NCBI GenBank assembly: GCA_028278405.1
Contig: JANQEK010000003.1
Span: 62,001-126,000, forward strand
DNA length: 64,000 nucleotides
Direction of reading: 5' to 3'
Source of the DNA: Nitrospinaceae bacterium
GTDB lineage: Bacteria > Nitrospinota > Nitrospinia > Nitrospinales > Nitrospinaceae
A program made the position numbers and the translations under genes. Positions 24,445-32,867 of the stretch are shown one piece after another. The notes beneath the pieces were generated by a model that saw only the letters and a list, made by a program, of their open reading frames with translations, was not told the origin of the DNA and ran no database searches. Each line of letters begins with the position of its first letter. Within the stretch, counting starts at the first letter, position 1.

Positions 24445-25182
24445 ATGCCTCGCAAAATCAAGATCGTTTGGGTTGTGTGCTGTGTGTGTATTTTCCTGGG
24501 TTTTGGCTTTCTTTCTGCAAAGAACCAAATAAAGGAAAACAGACAGCGAAAGCAAGAAGCTGTTGAAAAAAGCAGGCAGGCCGCCCAGGAAAAGAAAAAA
24601 CGACAGGAAATTAAGATTCAAGTCGGTGGATTAATGAGTAAAGTGCAGGAGCTGAATGCATTGGGAAAATACAACGAAGCGGCGGAAATGGCTGCCAAGG
24701 CGGCGGAAATGGATCCCAAGAGCAGCAGGGTTTATACCTGGTGGGGGCTGTCTTTGGCCAAGTCGGGAAAAATCAAGGAGGCCTATGGCAAGTTCGATCA
24801 ATCCTCCCGCCTGGACCCGAATCAGACCAAAAACTATTATTTTTGGGGATTGACGTTGCTGCTGGAAGGAAAAAATGAAGAAGCGATCGACAAGTTTGAA
24901 AATGCGCTTCTTTTGGATCCCGAAAACAGCAAGGCTTATGCTTCTTGGGGATCGGCTTTAAACAATCTTGGAAGATACGACGAAGCAATTAAAAAACTTG
25001 AGGAGGCCCTGGCACATAATCAGTTCAACCGTTCAGCCTATGGAGTTCTGGTCGATGCCCACTTCCATAAAGGCCAATATCAACAGGCTTGGGAGGTGGT
25101 TGCCCGAGCCCGCAAGAGCAAGATTAACATCAAGAAGGCATCTCTCAAACGTTTGTCCCAAGCCAGCCCTGAGCCGCATTAA
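24445..25182 (+). CDS. Membrane-anchored TPR protein
   Basis: The 245-residue protein has a single N-terminal membrane segment (VWVVCCVCIFLGFGFLSA), then a highly charged coiled-coil-like linker (RQRKQEAVEKSRQAAQEKKK). Four to five TPR repeats follow (about 65-225), with EAAEMAAKAAEMDPK, EAYGKFDQSSRLDPN and EAIDKFENALLLDPE. It most likely displays TPRs in the periplasm as a docking module. No enzyme domain is present. It has its own promoter and may be co-expressed with the MlaA-like gene downstream. Confidence 0.82.
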   Translation: MPRKIKIVWVVCCVCIFLGFGFLSAKNQIKENRQRKQEAVEKSRQAAQEKKKRQEIKIQVGGLMSKVQELNALGKYNEAAEMAAKAAEMDPKSSRVYTWWGLSLAKSGKIKEAYGKFDQSSRLDPNQTKNYYFWGLTLLLEGKNEEAIDKFENALLLDPENSKAYASWGSALNNLGRYDEAIKKLEEALAHNQFNRSAYGVLVDAHFHKGQYQQAWEVVARARKSKINIKKASLKRLSQASPEPH

Positions 25183-25211
25183 TTGCCAACTTAAAAACCT
25201 TCTGTTAGACT
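25183..25211 (+). promoter_or_regulatory. Possible promoter of the MlaA-like gene
   Basis: TTGCCA (25183-25188) and TAGACT (25206-25211) are spaced 17 nt apart, directly after the TPR gene stop and 59 nt before the MlaA-like ATG. The -35 is good and the -10 is mediocre. Confidence 0.4.
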
Positions 25212-25269
25212 GGCTTCACATTTTTCAGTCCTTTTTTCTGGCCCTGAAGTTCCATAATCTCACTTTCAT

Positions 25270-26316
25270 ATGACCTTTAAAGAAACCTGCCAGATAGGAA
25301 AATCTTGGAAGAAGATAAAATATCTTCACGTTTCTTCTCTTGTATTAGCTCTTTTGATCATTCCCGGTTCCGCTCTTGCGACTTATATTCAGGGCCCCAC
25401 GGAAGTTTTGTCTTCGCTTGATTTCGAGACTGAAAGGGAATTTGTTATCAGTTCCAAGAGCTTTTCACAGGAGCATTTGATTCCCATTGATCCTTTATCG
25501 GGAAGGCTTATTCCTTTGGAGCATGAGGAATTCGATGAAGAAAAATTTTTCAGCGAAGTAGAACCGAGCAATTCCGAGATCGATCCCTATTCCGATGAAG
25601 CCATTGAAGAGGAAGATCCTTTTGGCGATAGCCCTGAAGATGATTCTGATCTTGAAGAAGATCCCTTCGCAGAAGACCCCTTTGCCGATGAAGAAAAAGA
25701 GATTGAACACATGTCCGACCCTTTGGAAAGTTGGTTCAACCGGCCGGTTTATGCTTTCAATGATCATTTTTATGAATACTTTATGCGTCCGGTGTCACAG
25801 ACTTATAAAGACATAGTGGCTGAAAATTTTCGGATTATGATCCGGAATCTTTACAATACCGCTACCTTTCCGGGAAGACTGGTTAGTAGTTTGTTCCAGT
25901 TTGAATTTGATAAGGCCGGACGGGTGGTTGGCCGGGTTCTGGTCAATTGTACGTTGGGTTTTCTGTGTGCCGTCGATGTTGCCAATGAGGAGTTTAATAT
26001 CAAACCGGTAGACGAGGATTTTGGTCAGGTTCTGGGATCCTACGGAATTCCTTCCGGGTCTTATCTGGTGCTTCCTCTATTAGGGCCTTCATCGGTGAGA
26101 GACGGTGTGGGTCGGGCGGTGGATGCCGTAATGAACCCATTGTTCTGGCTGGTACCGGATTTTATTAGCGGTGTTGGGGTTACTTCCGGACGGATAGTCA
26201 ACGAAACCTCGTTCTTTATCGAAGATATCAAGGCATTGAAAGAAAGTGCCATTGACCCCTATATCAGCGTCCGCGATTTTTATAACCAGCGTCGCAAAAT
26301 TCTGGTCGATGAATAG
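25270..26316 (+). CDS. MlaA/VacJ-family outer-membrane lipid-transport protein without lipobox
   Basis: The 348-residue protein carries the MlaA domain: DPLESWFNRPVYAFNDHFYEY and the conserved glycine-rich core (DFGQVLGSYGIPSGSYLVLP). MlaA removes phospholipids from the outer leaflet of the outer membrane with porins. It differs from E. coli MlaA (about 250 residues, lipoprotein) in two ways: the N-terminal signal ends in a signal-peptidase-I-like GSALA with no Cys lipobox, and an acidic Asp/Glu-rich insert (about residues 98-155) precedes the domain. No other mla genes are nearby. Confidence 0.88.
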   Translation: MTFKETCQIGKSWKKIKYLHVSSLVLALLIIPGSALATYIQGPTEVLSSLDFETEREFVISSKSFSQEHLIPIDPLSGRLIPLEHEEFDEEKFFSEVEPSNSEIDPYSDEAIEEEDPFGDSPEDDSDLEEDPFAEDPFADEEKEIEHMSDPLESWFNRPVYAFNDHFYEYFMRPVSQTYKDIVAENFRIMIRNLYNTATFPGRLVSSLFQFEFDKAGRVVGRVLVNCTLGFLCAVDVANEEFNIKPVDEDFGQVLGSYGIPSGSYLVLPLLGPSSVRDGVGRAVDAVMNPLFWLVPDFISGVGVTSGRIVNETSFFIEDIKALKESAIDPYISVRDFYNQRRKILVDE

Positions 26317-26446
26317 TCCGGTGCGTCTTCACGATTGACCGTTTCCTCCTTCCTTTTTGGAATAAAATCTTTATTCGTCCTTCCATATTCTGTATGCTTT
26401 GAGTACCTATATCTAATGCAAAACCTTAATTGAGAGAAAGTTCTAT

Positions 26447-28630
26447 ATGGCATCGTCCGAGCACAAAAATCGGCTGACGCAGGAAACCAGTCCCTATCTT
26501 CTCCAGCACGCTCATCAGCCGGTGGATTGGTATCCCTGGGGACCTGAAGCGTTGGACAAGGCGCGGCTGGAGGATAAACCAATATTCCTGAGTATCGGGT
26601 ACTCAGCCTGCCACTGGTGTCACGTCATGTCGCGTGAATGCTTTGACAATGAGGAACTGGCCCGTCAGATGAATGAGCGGTTCGTCAACATCAAGGTCGA
26701 TCGGGAAGAGCGTCCGGAAATCGATGCGATTTATATGAACGCCCTGATTGCTATGAATGGACAGGGCGGCTGGCCCTTGAACCTTTTTTTAACGCCGGAT
26801 CAAAAGCCCTATTTTGGCGGAACGTATTTCCCACCGGTTCCCGGCAACCACCAACCTGGATTCGGAGAAATTCTCCGTCAGGCGTATGATCAATATCACA
26901 CCCAAAAAGAACAGATCCAAAACCGATCTGGGGAAATTCTTCAGAAGATCAATTCGCGGCAGACTCCTGTGGCTGCCAGCGAAAACTCTGCTCAGACTTT
27001 GATCAACGCAGCAGTTCAATTGTTGTCCAAAAAATTTGATGAAACTTATGGCGGATTCGGGGCGGGCATGAAGTTTCCGGAGCCTATGTTGTATTCCCTG
27101 CTTCTTCGGCACTGGGTGCATTCGGAGAGCAACGATGTATTGATGATGGTGGACAAGAGCCTGACGCACATGGCTGAAGGCGGTATGTACGATCAGCTGG
27201 GTGGAGGATTCCATCGGTACTCGACCGATCGGGAATGGCGGGTGCCTCATTTTGAGAAAATGCTCTGTGATAGCGCCCTTATGGCAAGGTTGTATCTGGA
27301 TGCATTCCAGGCCACTCAACAGGAAATTTACCAGGTTATACCGGAAGACATTTTTGAATATGTGGACCGGGAGATGACCTCTCCGGAAGGCGCATTTTTC
27401 ACCAGCCAGGATGCGGATACCGAGGGTCGGGAGGGAATCTATTTCACATGGGAATTGAAAGAAGTTTTGAATCTGCTGGGCCCGAGGCACGCCCAGGTCT
27501 TTGCGAAAATGTATGGAATGACTACTGCCGGACAATTCGAGCGGCGCAATGTCCTGCGGGTGGTGCTGGACATGGAAAAAACCGCTGAGCAGGAAGGTGT
27601 GCCCATCTTTGAAGTTGGACACATCATTAAAAATGGCAGGAAGGCACTGTTGGAGGCGCGCGGCAAGCGGCCTCAGCCTCACCGCGATGAGAAAATTCTA
27701 ACCGGTTGGAACGGGTTGATGATTTCTGCGTTGGCAAGAGGTTTCACCGTGTTGCGTAAGAAAGCCTATCTTCAGCGCGCGGCTACATGCGCCGACTTCA
27801 TTTGGAAAAACTTGTGGCAGGACGGTTCTCTCCTGCGGGTTTACAAGGATGGCCAGGCGCGGTTCAAGGGATGTCTGGAGGACTATGCATGCTTGCTGGA
27901 GGGGCTGATCGCTCTTTACGAAGCTTCTTTTGAATCGCAATGGTTGGCAAAGTCTCAATCGCTGGCCGAATCGATGATTGATCGATTCTGGGACACGAAT
28001 GACGGCGGATTCTTTATGACCGCCAATGATCACGAGCCTTTGGTCGCCCGTCTTAAAAATCCGATGGACGACGCCATGCCTTCCGCCAATGCCGTCGCCG
28101 CTTCAGCCTTGCTGCGGTTGGGGCGCATGACTGGAAACACCTTGTTTGAAGAGAAAGGGCGGCAAACGGTGCTGGCGTTTCAGGGCGAGATGGAACAACG
28201 TCCTGCTGCCTTTACGGCTATGTTGTCCGCCATGGATTTCATGGAATCCTCTCCAATTGAAATTGTGCTGTCCGGTTCCGAAGAGGACAAGGAGTACCAG
28301 AAAATGCAGGAAACGCTTTACCGTGATTACCGTCCCAACCAAATGGTGGTTGTCTATCAGGGAGAGGAGACTGTGAAAGACATTCCTTGGGTGGAGGGAC
28401 GAGGGCCGGTATCGGACCAGCCCACCGCGTATGTCTGCAAGGAAGGGACCTGCCATCCACCGGTGCACACCGCCCATGCTCTCTATAATTTGTTGGGACG
28501 CCCGCCTGAGATTCGTCTCAATATTTTTGACGAAGACAAAAAAATAAAAGACATGGAATCGCAGGAACAAGCCAACTTCCTGAACGCCATGTCCGATATA
28601 TTTAAACATTCCGGGCTGGGTAAAAAATAG
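26447..28630 (+). CDS. DUF255 thioredoxin-domain protein (YyaL/SSP411 family)
   Basis: The 727-residue protein starts with a thioredoxin-like DUF255 domain: LTQETSPYLLQHAHQPVDWY, then SACHWCHVM with a C55-x2-C58 redox pair and NIKVDREERPEID. The remaining about 550 residues are an alpha/alpha-barrel of the six-hairpin type (KILTGWNGLMISALA, DGGFFMTANDHEP). This two-domain architecture is widespread in bacteria and in mammalian SPATA20; the reaction is not established. It is monocistronic, with converging neighbours downstream. Confidence 0.93.
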   Translation: MASSEHKNRLTQETSPYLLQHAHQPVDWYPWGPEALDKARLEDKPIFLSIGYSACHWCHVMSRECFDNEELARQMNERFVNIKVDREERPEIDAIYMNALIAMNGQGGWPLNLFLTPDQKPYFGGTYFPPVPGNHQPGFGEILRQAYDQYHTQKEQIQNRSGEILQKINSRQTPVAASENSAQTLINAAVQLLSKKFDETYGGFGAGMKFPEPMLYSLLLRHWVHSESNDVLMMVDKSLTHMAEGGMYDQLGGGFHRYSTDREWRVPHFEKMLCDSALMARLYLDAFQATQQEIYQVIPEDIFEYVDREMTSPEGAFFTSQDADTEGREGIYFTWELKEVLNLLGPRHAQVFAKMYGMTTAGQFERRNVLRVVLDMEKTAEQEGVPIFEVGHIIKNGRKALLEARGKRPQPHRDEKILTGWNGLMISALARGFTVLRKKAYLQRAATCADFIWKNLWQDGSLLRVYKDGQARFKGCLEDYACLLEGLIALYEASFESQWLAKSQSLAESMIDRFWDTNDGGFFMTANDHEPLVARLKNPMDDAMPSANAVAASALLRLGRMTGNTLFEEKGRQTVLAFQGEMEQRPAAFTAMLSAMDFMESSPIEIVLSGSEEDKEYQKMQETLYRDYRPNQMVVVYQGEETVKDIPWVEGRGPVSDQPTAYVCKEGTCHPPVHTAHALYNLLGRPPEIRLNIFDEDKKIKDMESQEQANFLNAMSDIFKHSGLGKK

Positions 28631-28642
28631 CTTTTTGTGGGA

Positions 28643-29104
28643 TTAAAACTCCATTTCGTAGACATGATACCCGGCATGAGACATCCCCAGCCTTTTGTAG
28701 ACAGCCTGGCCGACCGCATTTTCCTCTTCGACATAAAGTCGTAATCCGCATACATTTTCTGCTTTCCGTGCCTGGGACTCAATGTGCTGGTACAGTTTGG
28801 TAAAAACTTTTTGCCGGCGGTGGTCGGGATGCACATAAACGCTTTGGAGCCACCACAGGTCGCCGTTTCTCCAGTCGCTCCATTCATAGGTCACCATGGC
28901 TTGTCCGATTATTGAATTTTCAGTCTCGGCAACAAAGTATCGGCACTTCTCGGGTTGAAGCAATCCCTGCTTTACACCTTTGTTCACGGTTTCAGAATTT
29001 AATTCCTTTCCTTCAGTTTCCAAAGCCATTTGTAAATTGTATTCGGCGATGATCTGCGCATCCTCCGGACGGCCTTCGCGTATTTGAATGGATGAAAACT
29101 TCAT
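28643..29104 (-). CDS. GNAT family N-acetyltransferase
   Basis: The 153-residue protein has the GNAT fold. It shows an N-terminal IREGRPEDAQIIAEYN, the beta4-alpha3 acetyl-CoA site with WWLQSVYVHPDHRRQKVFTK and the C-terminal LYVEEENAVGQAVYKRLGM. The acceptor is unknown (protein or small molecule). The start overlaps the stop of the upstream flavoprotein gene by 4 nt (ATGA), so the pair is translationally coupled. Confidence 0.87.
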   Translation of the reverse strand: MKFSSIQIREGRPEDAQIIAEYNLQMALETEGKELNSETVNKGVKQGLLQPEKCRYFVAETENSIIGQAMVTYEWSDWRNGDLWWLQSVYVHPDHRRQKVFTKLYQHIESQARKAENVCGLRLYVEEENAVGQAVYKRLGMSHAGYHVYEMEF

Positions 29105-29628
29105 GAGTTGTTCTTCAAGTTTCGGCTCATATGATTCACCAGTTCCTGAATTTTCGATTTCACCTTTTCTCCGGTAAGGACTTGATCCTCAAAATCTTCA
29201 TAACTGCTGTAGACGATGGGTTGCAGTGTGGTGACATGTGATTCGTAAGCCAGGATATTGCTTAAATCCGCAGAGGCCATGTAGGACTGCTTGCCACCGG
29301 CGTTGCAGAGAATGCCCGCAATCTTCTTCTCCATGGCGCCACTGGTGATATCGATAAAATTTTTCAGAGGGCCGGAAACGGAGTAACAATACACTGGCAT
29401 TCCAATGATAAAGGCGTCGGCTTGTTCAATGGCTTTATAAGCTTGTTGCACTTCTGGATGATAGTCTTTGAGTGGGCGGCCGTCGCAAAACTCCATTTGA
29501 ATGTTTCTCAGGTCCAGAGTATTCGCCTTCAACCCGGAACGTTTCAATTCCTCTTCGGTATGACGGACCAATAAGGCCGTCCGCGATTCCTTGTTGAGAC
29601 TTCCCTGAATGAGGATGACTTCAGACAT
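29101..29628 (-). CDS. NADPH-dependent FMN reductase-like flavoprotein
   Basis: The 175-residue protein has the flavodoxin-like fold of the NADPH-dependent FMN reductase family: LIQGSLNKESRTALLVRH as the phosphate-binding loop near the N-terminus, and GMPVYCYSVSGPLKNFIDI as the isoalloxazine loop. Such enzymes reduce free FMN, quinones or azo/nitro compounds. It is the first gene of a two-gene unit with the GNAT gene, and follows rocD by 24 nt on the same strand, so the three may form one transcript. Confidence 0.88.
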   Translation of the reverse strand: MSEVILIQGSLNKESRTALLVRHTEEELKRSGLKANTLDLRNIQMEFCDGRPLKDYHPEVQQAYKAIEQADAFIIGMPVYCYSVSGPLKNFIDITSGAMEKKIAGILCNAGGKQSYMASADLSNILAYESHVTTLQPIVYSSYEDFEDQVLTGEKVKSKIQELVNHMSRNLKNNS

Positions 29629-29652
29629 GATGTCCTTTTTCCCAAATATGAT

Positions 29653-30855
29653 TTACTTCCGACTCAGGACCTCTGCGATACGTTCCAGAGCCCAGTCGAC
29701 TTCCGGTTTCTGGATGATCAGTGGCGGGGCAATGCGTAACACGTGTTCATGGGTTTCTTTGCAGAGCAGGCCTTTGGTTTGCAGAGCCTCACAGAATCGG
29801 CGGGCCCCACCGGCCCCGGGATGCAGTTCGACACCGATCATCAGGCCTCTTCCACGAATTTCCTTAACATGCGGCGAGGAAATTTTTTGCAATTGATCCA
29901 TGAAATAGACACCCAGTTCGGCGGAATTTTCGATCAGCTTTTCCTCAATCAGCACTTTCAATGCTTCCCGTGCCACCGCGCAGGCGAGAGGGTTACCGCC
30001 AAACGTGCTTCCGTGATCTCCCGGTTTGAAGACGCCCAGCACTTCCTTGTTGGACAGCACGGCGGAGATGGGATAAAAACCTCCGGACAACGCTTTTCCG
30101 ATGATGGTCAGGTCCGATTCGATACCCTCGTGCTCTTCCGCGAACAACTTGCCGGTTCGTCCCAACCCGGTTTGGATTTCGTCGAGGATCAGGATGACGT
30201 TGTTGTCATCACAAATGCGGCGGGCATTTTTCAGAAAACCTGTTGGAGGAACAATGACACCACCTTCCCCTTGGATGGGCTCAACCAGAAACCCGACTGT
30301 GTTGGGAGTAATGGCTCGTTCGAGAGCATCGGAATCTCCAAATGGAATGGTTTTGAAGCCCGGAGTGAAGGGGGCATATCCCTGCCGATACTGTTCTTCC
30401 GTGCTGAAACCGACGATAGTCAATGTCCGACCGTGAAAGTTATTGTCGCATACGATAATTTCGGCCTGTCCCTCTGGGACCTGTTTGACCTCATACCCCC
30501 ACTTACGGACTGCTTTAATGGCCGACTCCACCGCCTCGGCTCCGCTGTTCATGGGTAGTATCGTGTGTGAGCGGGTGAGTTCGCATACCTCCTTGTAAAA
30601 AGGGCCCAGTTGATCGTTCCGGAAGGCGCGCGACACCAGAGTCAGTTGCTCGGCTTGCTCTTTCAGGACTTTCAGGATACGTGGATGGCAATGGCCCTGA
30701 TTGACGGCCGAATAGGCCGCAAGACAATCCAGGTATTTGTTGCCCTCCACATCCCACACCCAGATGCCCTCGCCGCGGCACAGAACGACATCTAAGGGCT
30801 TGTAATTATGAGCCCCAAACTGGTTTTCAAGGTCGATAAATTGCTGGGTTTTCAT
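29653..30855 (-). CDS. rocD: Ornithine--oxo-acid aminotransferase
   Basis: The 400-residue class III PLP aminotransferase converts ornithine and 2-oxoglutarate to glutamate-semialdehyde and glutamate. Motifs include [20 protein letters not shown], the PLP site [13 protein letters not shown] and the Schiff-base lysine in [17 protein letters not shown]-terminal [20 protein letters not shown] is typical of RocD. ATG 30855 ([13 protein letters not shown]) is preferred to a TTG at 30864; neither has a strong ribosome site. Acetylornithine aminotransferase (ArgD) is the main alternative but the sequence is closer to RocD. Confidence 0.88.
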   Translation of the reverse strand: MKTQQFIDLENQFGAHNYKPLDVVLCRGEGIWVWDVEGNKYLDCLAAYSAVNQGHCHPRILKVLKEQAEQLTLVSRAFRNDQLGPFYKEVCELTRSHTILPMNSGAEAVESAIKAVRKWGYEVKQVPEGQAEIIVCDNNFHGRTLTIVGFSTEEQYRQGYAPFTPGFKTIPFGDSDALERAITPNTVGFLVEPIQGEGGVIVPPTGFLKNARRICDDNNVILILDEIQTGLGRTGKLFAEEHEGIESDLTIIGKALSGGFYPISAVLSNKEVLGVFKPGDHGSTFGGNPLACAVAREALKVLIEEKLIENSAELGVYFMDQLQKISSPHVKEIRGRGLMIGVELHPGAGGARRFCEALQTKGLLCKETHEHVLRIAPPLIIQKPEVDWALERIAEVLSRK

Positions 30856-30981
30856 ATTGCCCAAACGGGGGTTTGATGTTGAAAATGCCGATACCAGAGC
30901 TTATTATATGACATCCAGGGGGGCACGAAAATCTTTCAAATAACAGGTGTTGAAAGGCGATATCCGGAAAATACTATCGAA

Positions 30982-31009
30982 TTGATATTTCAAGTGATTA
31001 TAGTATAAT
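30982..31009 (+). promoter_or_regulatory. Sigma70-type promoter of the PCP_red-Cld-like gene
   Basis: TTGATA (30982-30987) and a perfect TATAAT (31004-31009) are spaced 16 nt apart, 41 nt before the ATG at 31050. This is one of the two best promoter matches in the window. Confidence 0.72.
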
Positions 31010-31049
31010 TTGTGCACACCTTACCAACCTAATTCGTAGAGATTAAACC

Positions 31050-32012
31050 ATGGCGATTGATGACAAAGAACTTGATGAATTGATGCCCGCGACTGAGCTG
31101 AACTGGACGGAAGACGCCAAATCCCGGATGCTGAATGTTCCCTTTTTCGTCCGCAAAAGCGTGGTACGGGGGATCGAACAATACGCCAAGGATAAGAGCA
31201 TCGAAGTGATAGATGATGATGTCGTTTCCCGCGCCCGGCAGGAGCGGGAAGGGGCGGCTATCGCAGAAGCGCAGGCCAAAAGAAAGACTCAGGAACAGGG
31301 GCAAACCGAAGAAGAGAAAAAAGTGCCTCGTCAGTTCGTCAACTTTTCGTTCTTCAAGCTGGACCCGGCGTTCCGCCGTCTGCCTCAGGAAGAGATTGAA
31401 AAGGGTAAAAAAGAGTTGATGGAGGTGTTAGAGGAGTACGATAACCGGAACGATATTATTGTTCTCAGTTACACGACGATGGGTATTCGTGCCGATGCCG
31501 AAATCATGTTCTGGAGAGTTTCCTACCGGCTGGAAAACTTTCAGGAGATGACCACCAAAATGTACCGCACCGGTCTCGGGAAGTATCTCATCCAGACCTA
31601 TTCATATTTTTCACAGACCAAAAAATCCATGTATATGGATATCTTCAATCCGGAGCATGAAGAAGACCGGACGCATATTATTCCCGGTAAGGCCAAGTAC
31701 CTGTTCATCTATCCCTTCACCAAGAAGCGGGAATGGTACCTGCTCACCAAGTTTGCGCGGCAGGGCATCATGGACGAACATATTTTCATCGGCAACAAGT
31801 ATCCCTCGGTCAAGCTGAATACGACGTACTCGTTTGGTATCGACGATTACGAGTTTGTTGTGGCCTTCGAAACCGATTCCCCCGACGATTTTGTCGATCT
31901 GGTAATGGATTTGAGGGAAACTGAAGGCAGCCGGTATACGGAGGAAGACACCCCGATTTTTACCTGCACCGCCATGTCTCTGGAAGACGCGGTGAACAGT
32001 TTGGGAATCTAA
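31050..32012 (+). CDS. PCP_red-chlorite dismutase-family fusion (Cld-like heme-fold protein)
   Basis: The 320-residue protein begins with a PCP_red-like helical module (about 15-63: LNWTEDAKSRMLNVPFFVRK, then VVRGIEQYAKDKSIEVIDDD), shared with the light-independent protochlorophyllide reductase subunit. After a charged linker (64-92) comes the Cld/HemQ fold (about 95-320: FVNFSFFKLDP, KTKK.. and TKKREWYLLTKFARQGIMDE). His244 in DEHIFIGNKYP is the likely proximal heme ligand. The distal arginine of true chlorite dismutases, expected near 256-257, appears to be Leu/Asn here, so neither chlorite dismutation nor HemQ decarboxylation is assured. It is a single-gene unit with promoter and terminator. 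Confidence 0.85.
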   Translation: MAIDDKELDELMPATELNWTEDAKSRMLNVPFFVRKSVVRGIEQYAKDKSIEVIDDDVVSRARQEREGAAIAEAQAKRKTQEQGQTEEEKKVPRQFVNFSFFKLDPAFRRLPQEEIEKGKKELMEVLEEYDNRNDIIVLSYTTMGIRADAEIMFWRVSYRLENFQEMTTKMYRTGLGKYLIQTYSYFSQTKKSMYMDIFNPEHEEDRTHIIPGKAKYLFIYPFTKKREWYLLTKFARQGIMDEHIFIGNKYPSVKLNTTYSFGIDDYEFVVAFETDSPDDFVDLVMDLRETEGSRYTEEDTPIFTCTAMSLEDAVNSLGI

Positions 32013-32042
32013 TTTAAAGGCAGATTAATCGATAGGATAAAA

Positions 32043-32069
32043 GCCGTCCCTTGTGGGGCGGCTTTTTTT
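32043..32069 (+). terminator. Intrinsic terminator of the Cld-like gene
   Basis: GCCGTCCC (32043-32050) pairs with GGGGCGGC (32055-32062) over a TTGT loop, followed by seven T (32063-32069). It lies 31 nt past the stop codon at 32012. Confidence 0.85.
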
Positions 32070-32091
32070 GTGGAAGAAAGTCAACGAGTTG

Positions 32092-32784
32092 TCAGGCCAG
32101 CAACTGACCATATTCCCATCGTCCGGCATAGACTTGTCCGTTTGCCAGAATATGAACTCCCTCTCCATGCGGTAGATCATCTTTAAGTTGGCCCATGTAC
32201 CGGTCGCCGTTTGCGTAGTGGTATTTTCCTTTGCCGTTCATGGAATCCTCCCGGAATTCTCCCGTGTATGAATCGCCGTTGGAGTACACCATTTTTCCCT
32301 GACCGTCAGCCTTGCCGTATTTGAACTGACCCGTATATTTATCGCCGTTGGCGGAGGTGTAGATTCCCATGCCATGCGGTACGCCGTTGATGATCTGGCC
32401 TTCATAGGTATCGCCGTTAGGCCAGGACCGGGTGAAAAAACCGTGCGCTTCCTCCGATTCTTTTGTGGATGAATGAGGACCTCTTTCGGCTTCCCTGTCC
32501 TGGGTTGGGTCTTCGGGTGAAAAAGGCCGCCGTGCGGTTTTCGAGGGTTGCTCATCGGCAAACTTGGAACGTGAGCGGGTTCCGTAGATGTTCTCAAGAA
32601 ATTTGAAAGCCTCGCCGATTTTCTGGAATTTGGCATGGGCTTTTTGTTGAGCCTGCGCGTCCTCTGCGGGAAAGCGATCCGGGTGCCAGCGTTTGACCTC
32701 GGACTTGTAAGCACGCTTGATTTCCTTCCAGGAGGCTCCCGGCGGGAGCTTTAGGATGTCAAAGTACTGCTTCATGGTTTCCAT
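32092..32784 (-). CDS. J-domain protein fused to MORN repeats
   Basis: The 230-residue protein has an N-terminal DnaJ domain (about 5-70) with the signature HPD in KSEVKRWHPDRFPAEDAQ, so it should stimulate a DnaK-type ATPase. A charged linker follows (about 72-108). The C-terminal half is about five MORN repeats of 23 residues, recognisable by NGDTYEGQ, NGDKYTGQF, NGDSYTGEF, NGDRYMGQL and NGQVYAGRW. MORN repeats bind lipids or proteins at membranes. Two in-frame ATGs (32784, 32775) are possible. The gene is isolated, between the Cld-like terminator and accD. Confidence 0.9.
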   Translation of the reverse strand: METMKQYFDILKLPPGASWKEIKRAYKSEVKRWHPDRFPAEDAQAQQKAHAKFQKIGEAFKFLENIYGTRSRSKFADEQPSKTARRPFSPEDPTQDREAERGPHSSTKESEEAHGFFTRSWPNGDTYEGQIINGVPHGMGIYTSANGDKYTGQFKYGKADGQGKMVYSNGDSYTGEFREDSMNGKGKYHYANGDRYMGQLKDDLPHGEGVHILANGQVYAGRWEYGQLLA

Positions 32785-32867
32785 TCGCAGTTCATAGAGT
32801 AAGGCTAATTCTACTATTATCTATGAAATGTTAAAGGAAAATATAAGGTGATTGAAAAAAGGGGGAA

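Noticed and set aside
26789-27682. Minus-strand frame of 297 residues opposite the DUF255 gene
   Set aside because: Overlaps the well-supported DUF255 protein throughout; no start signal or recognisable domain.
29743-30558. Plus-strand frame of 271 residues opposite rocD
   Set aside because: Shadow of a clearly recognised aminotransferase; no ribosome site and no family match.
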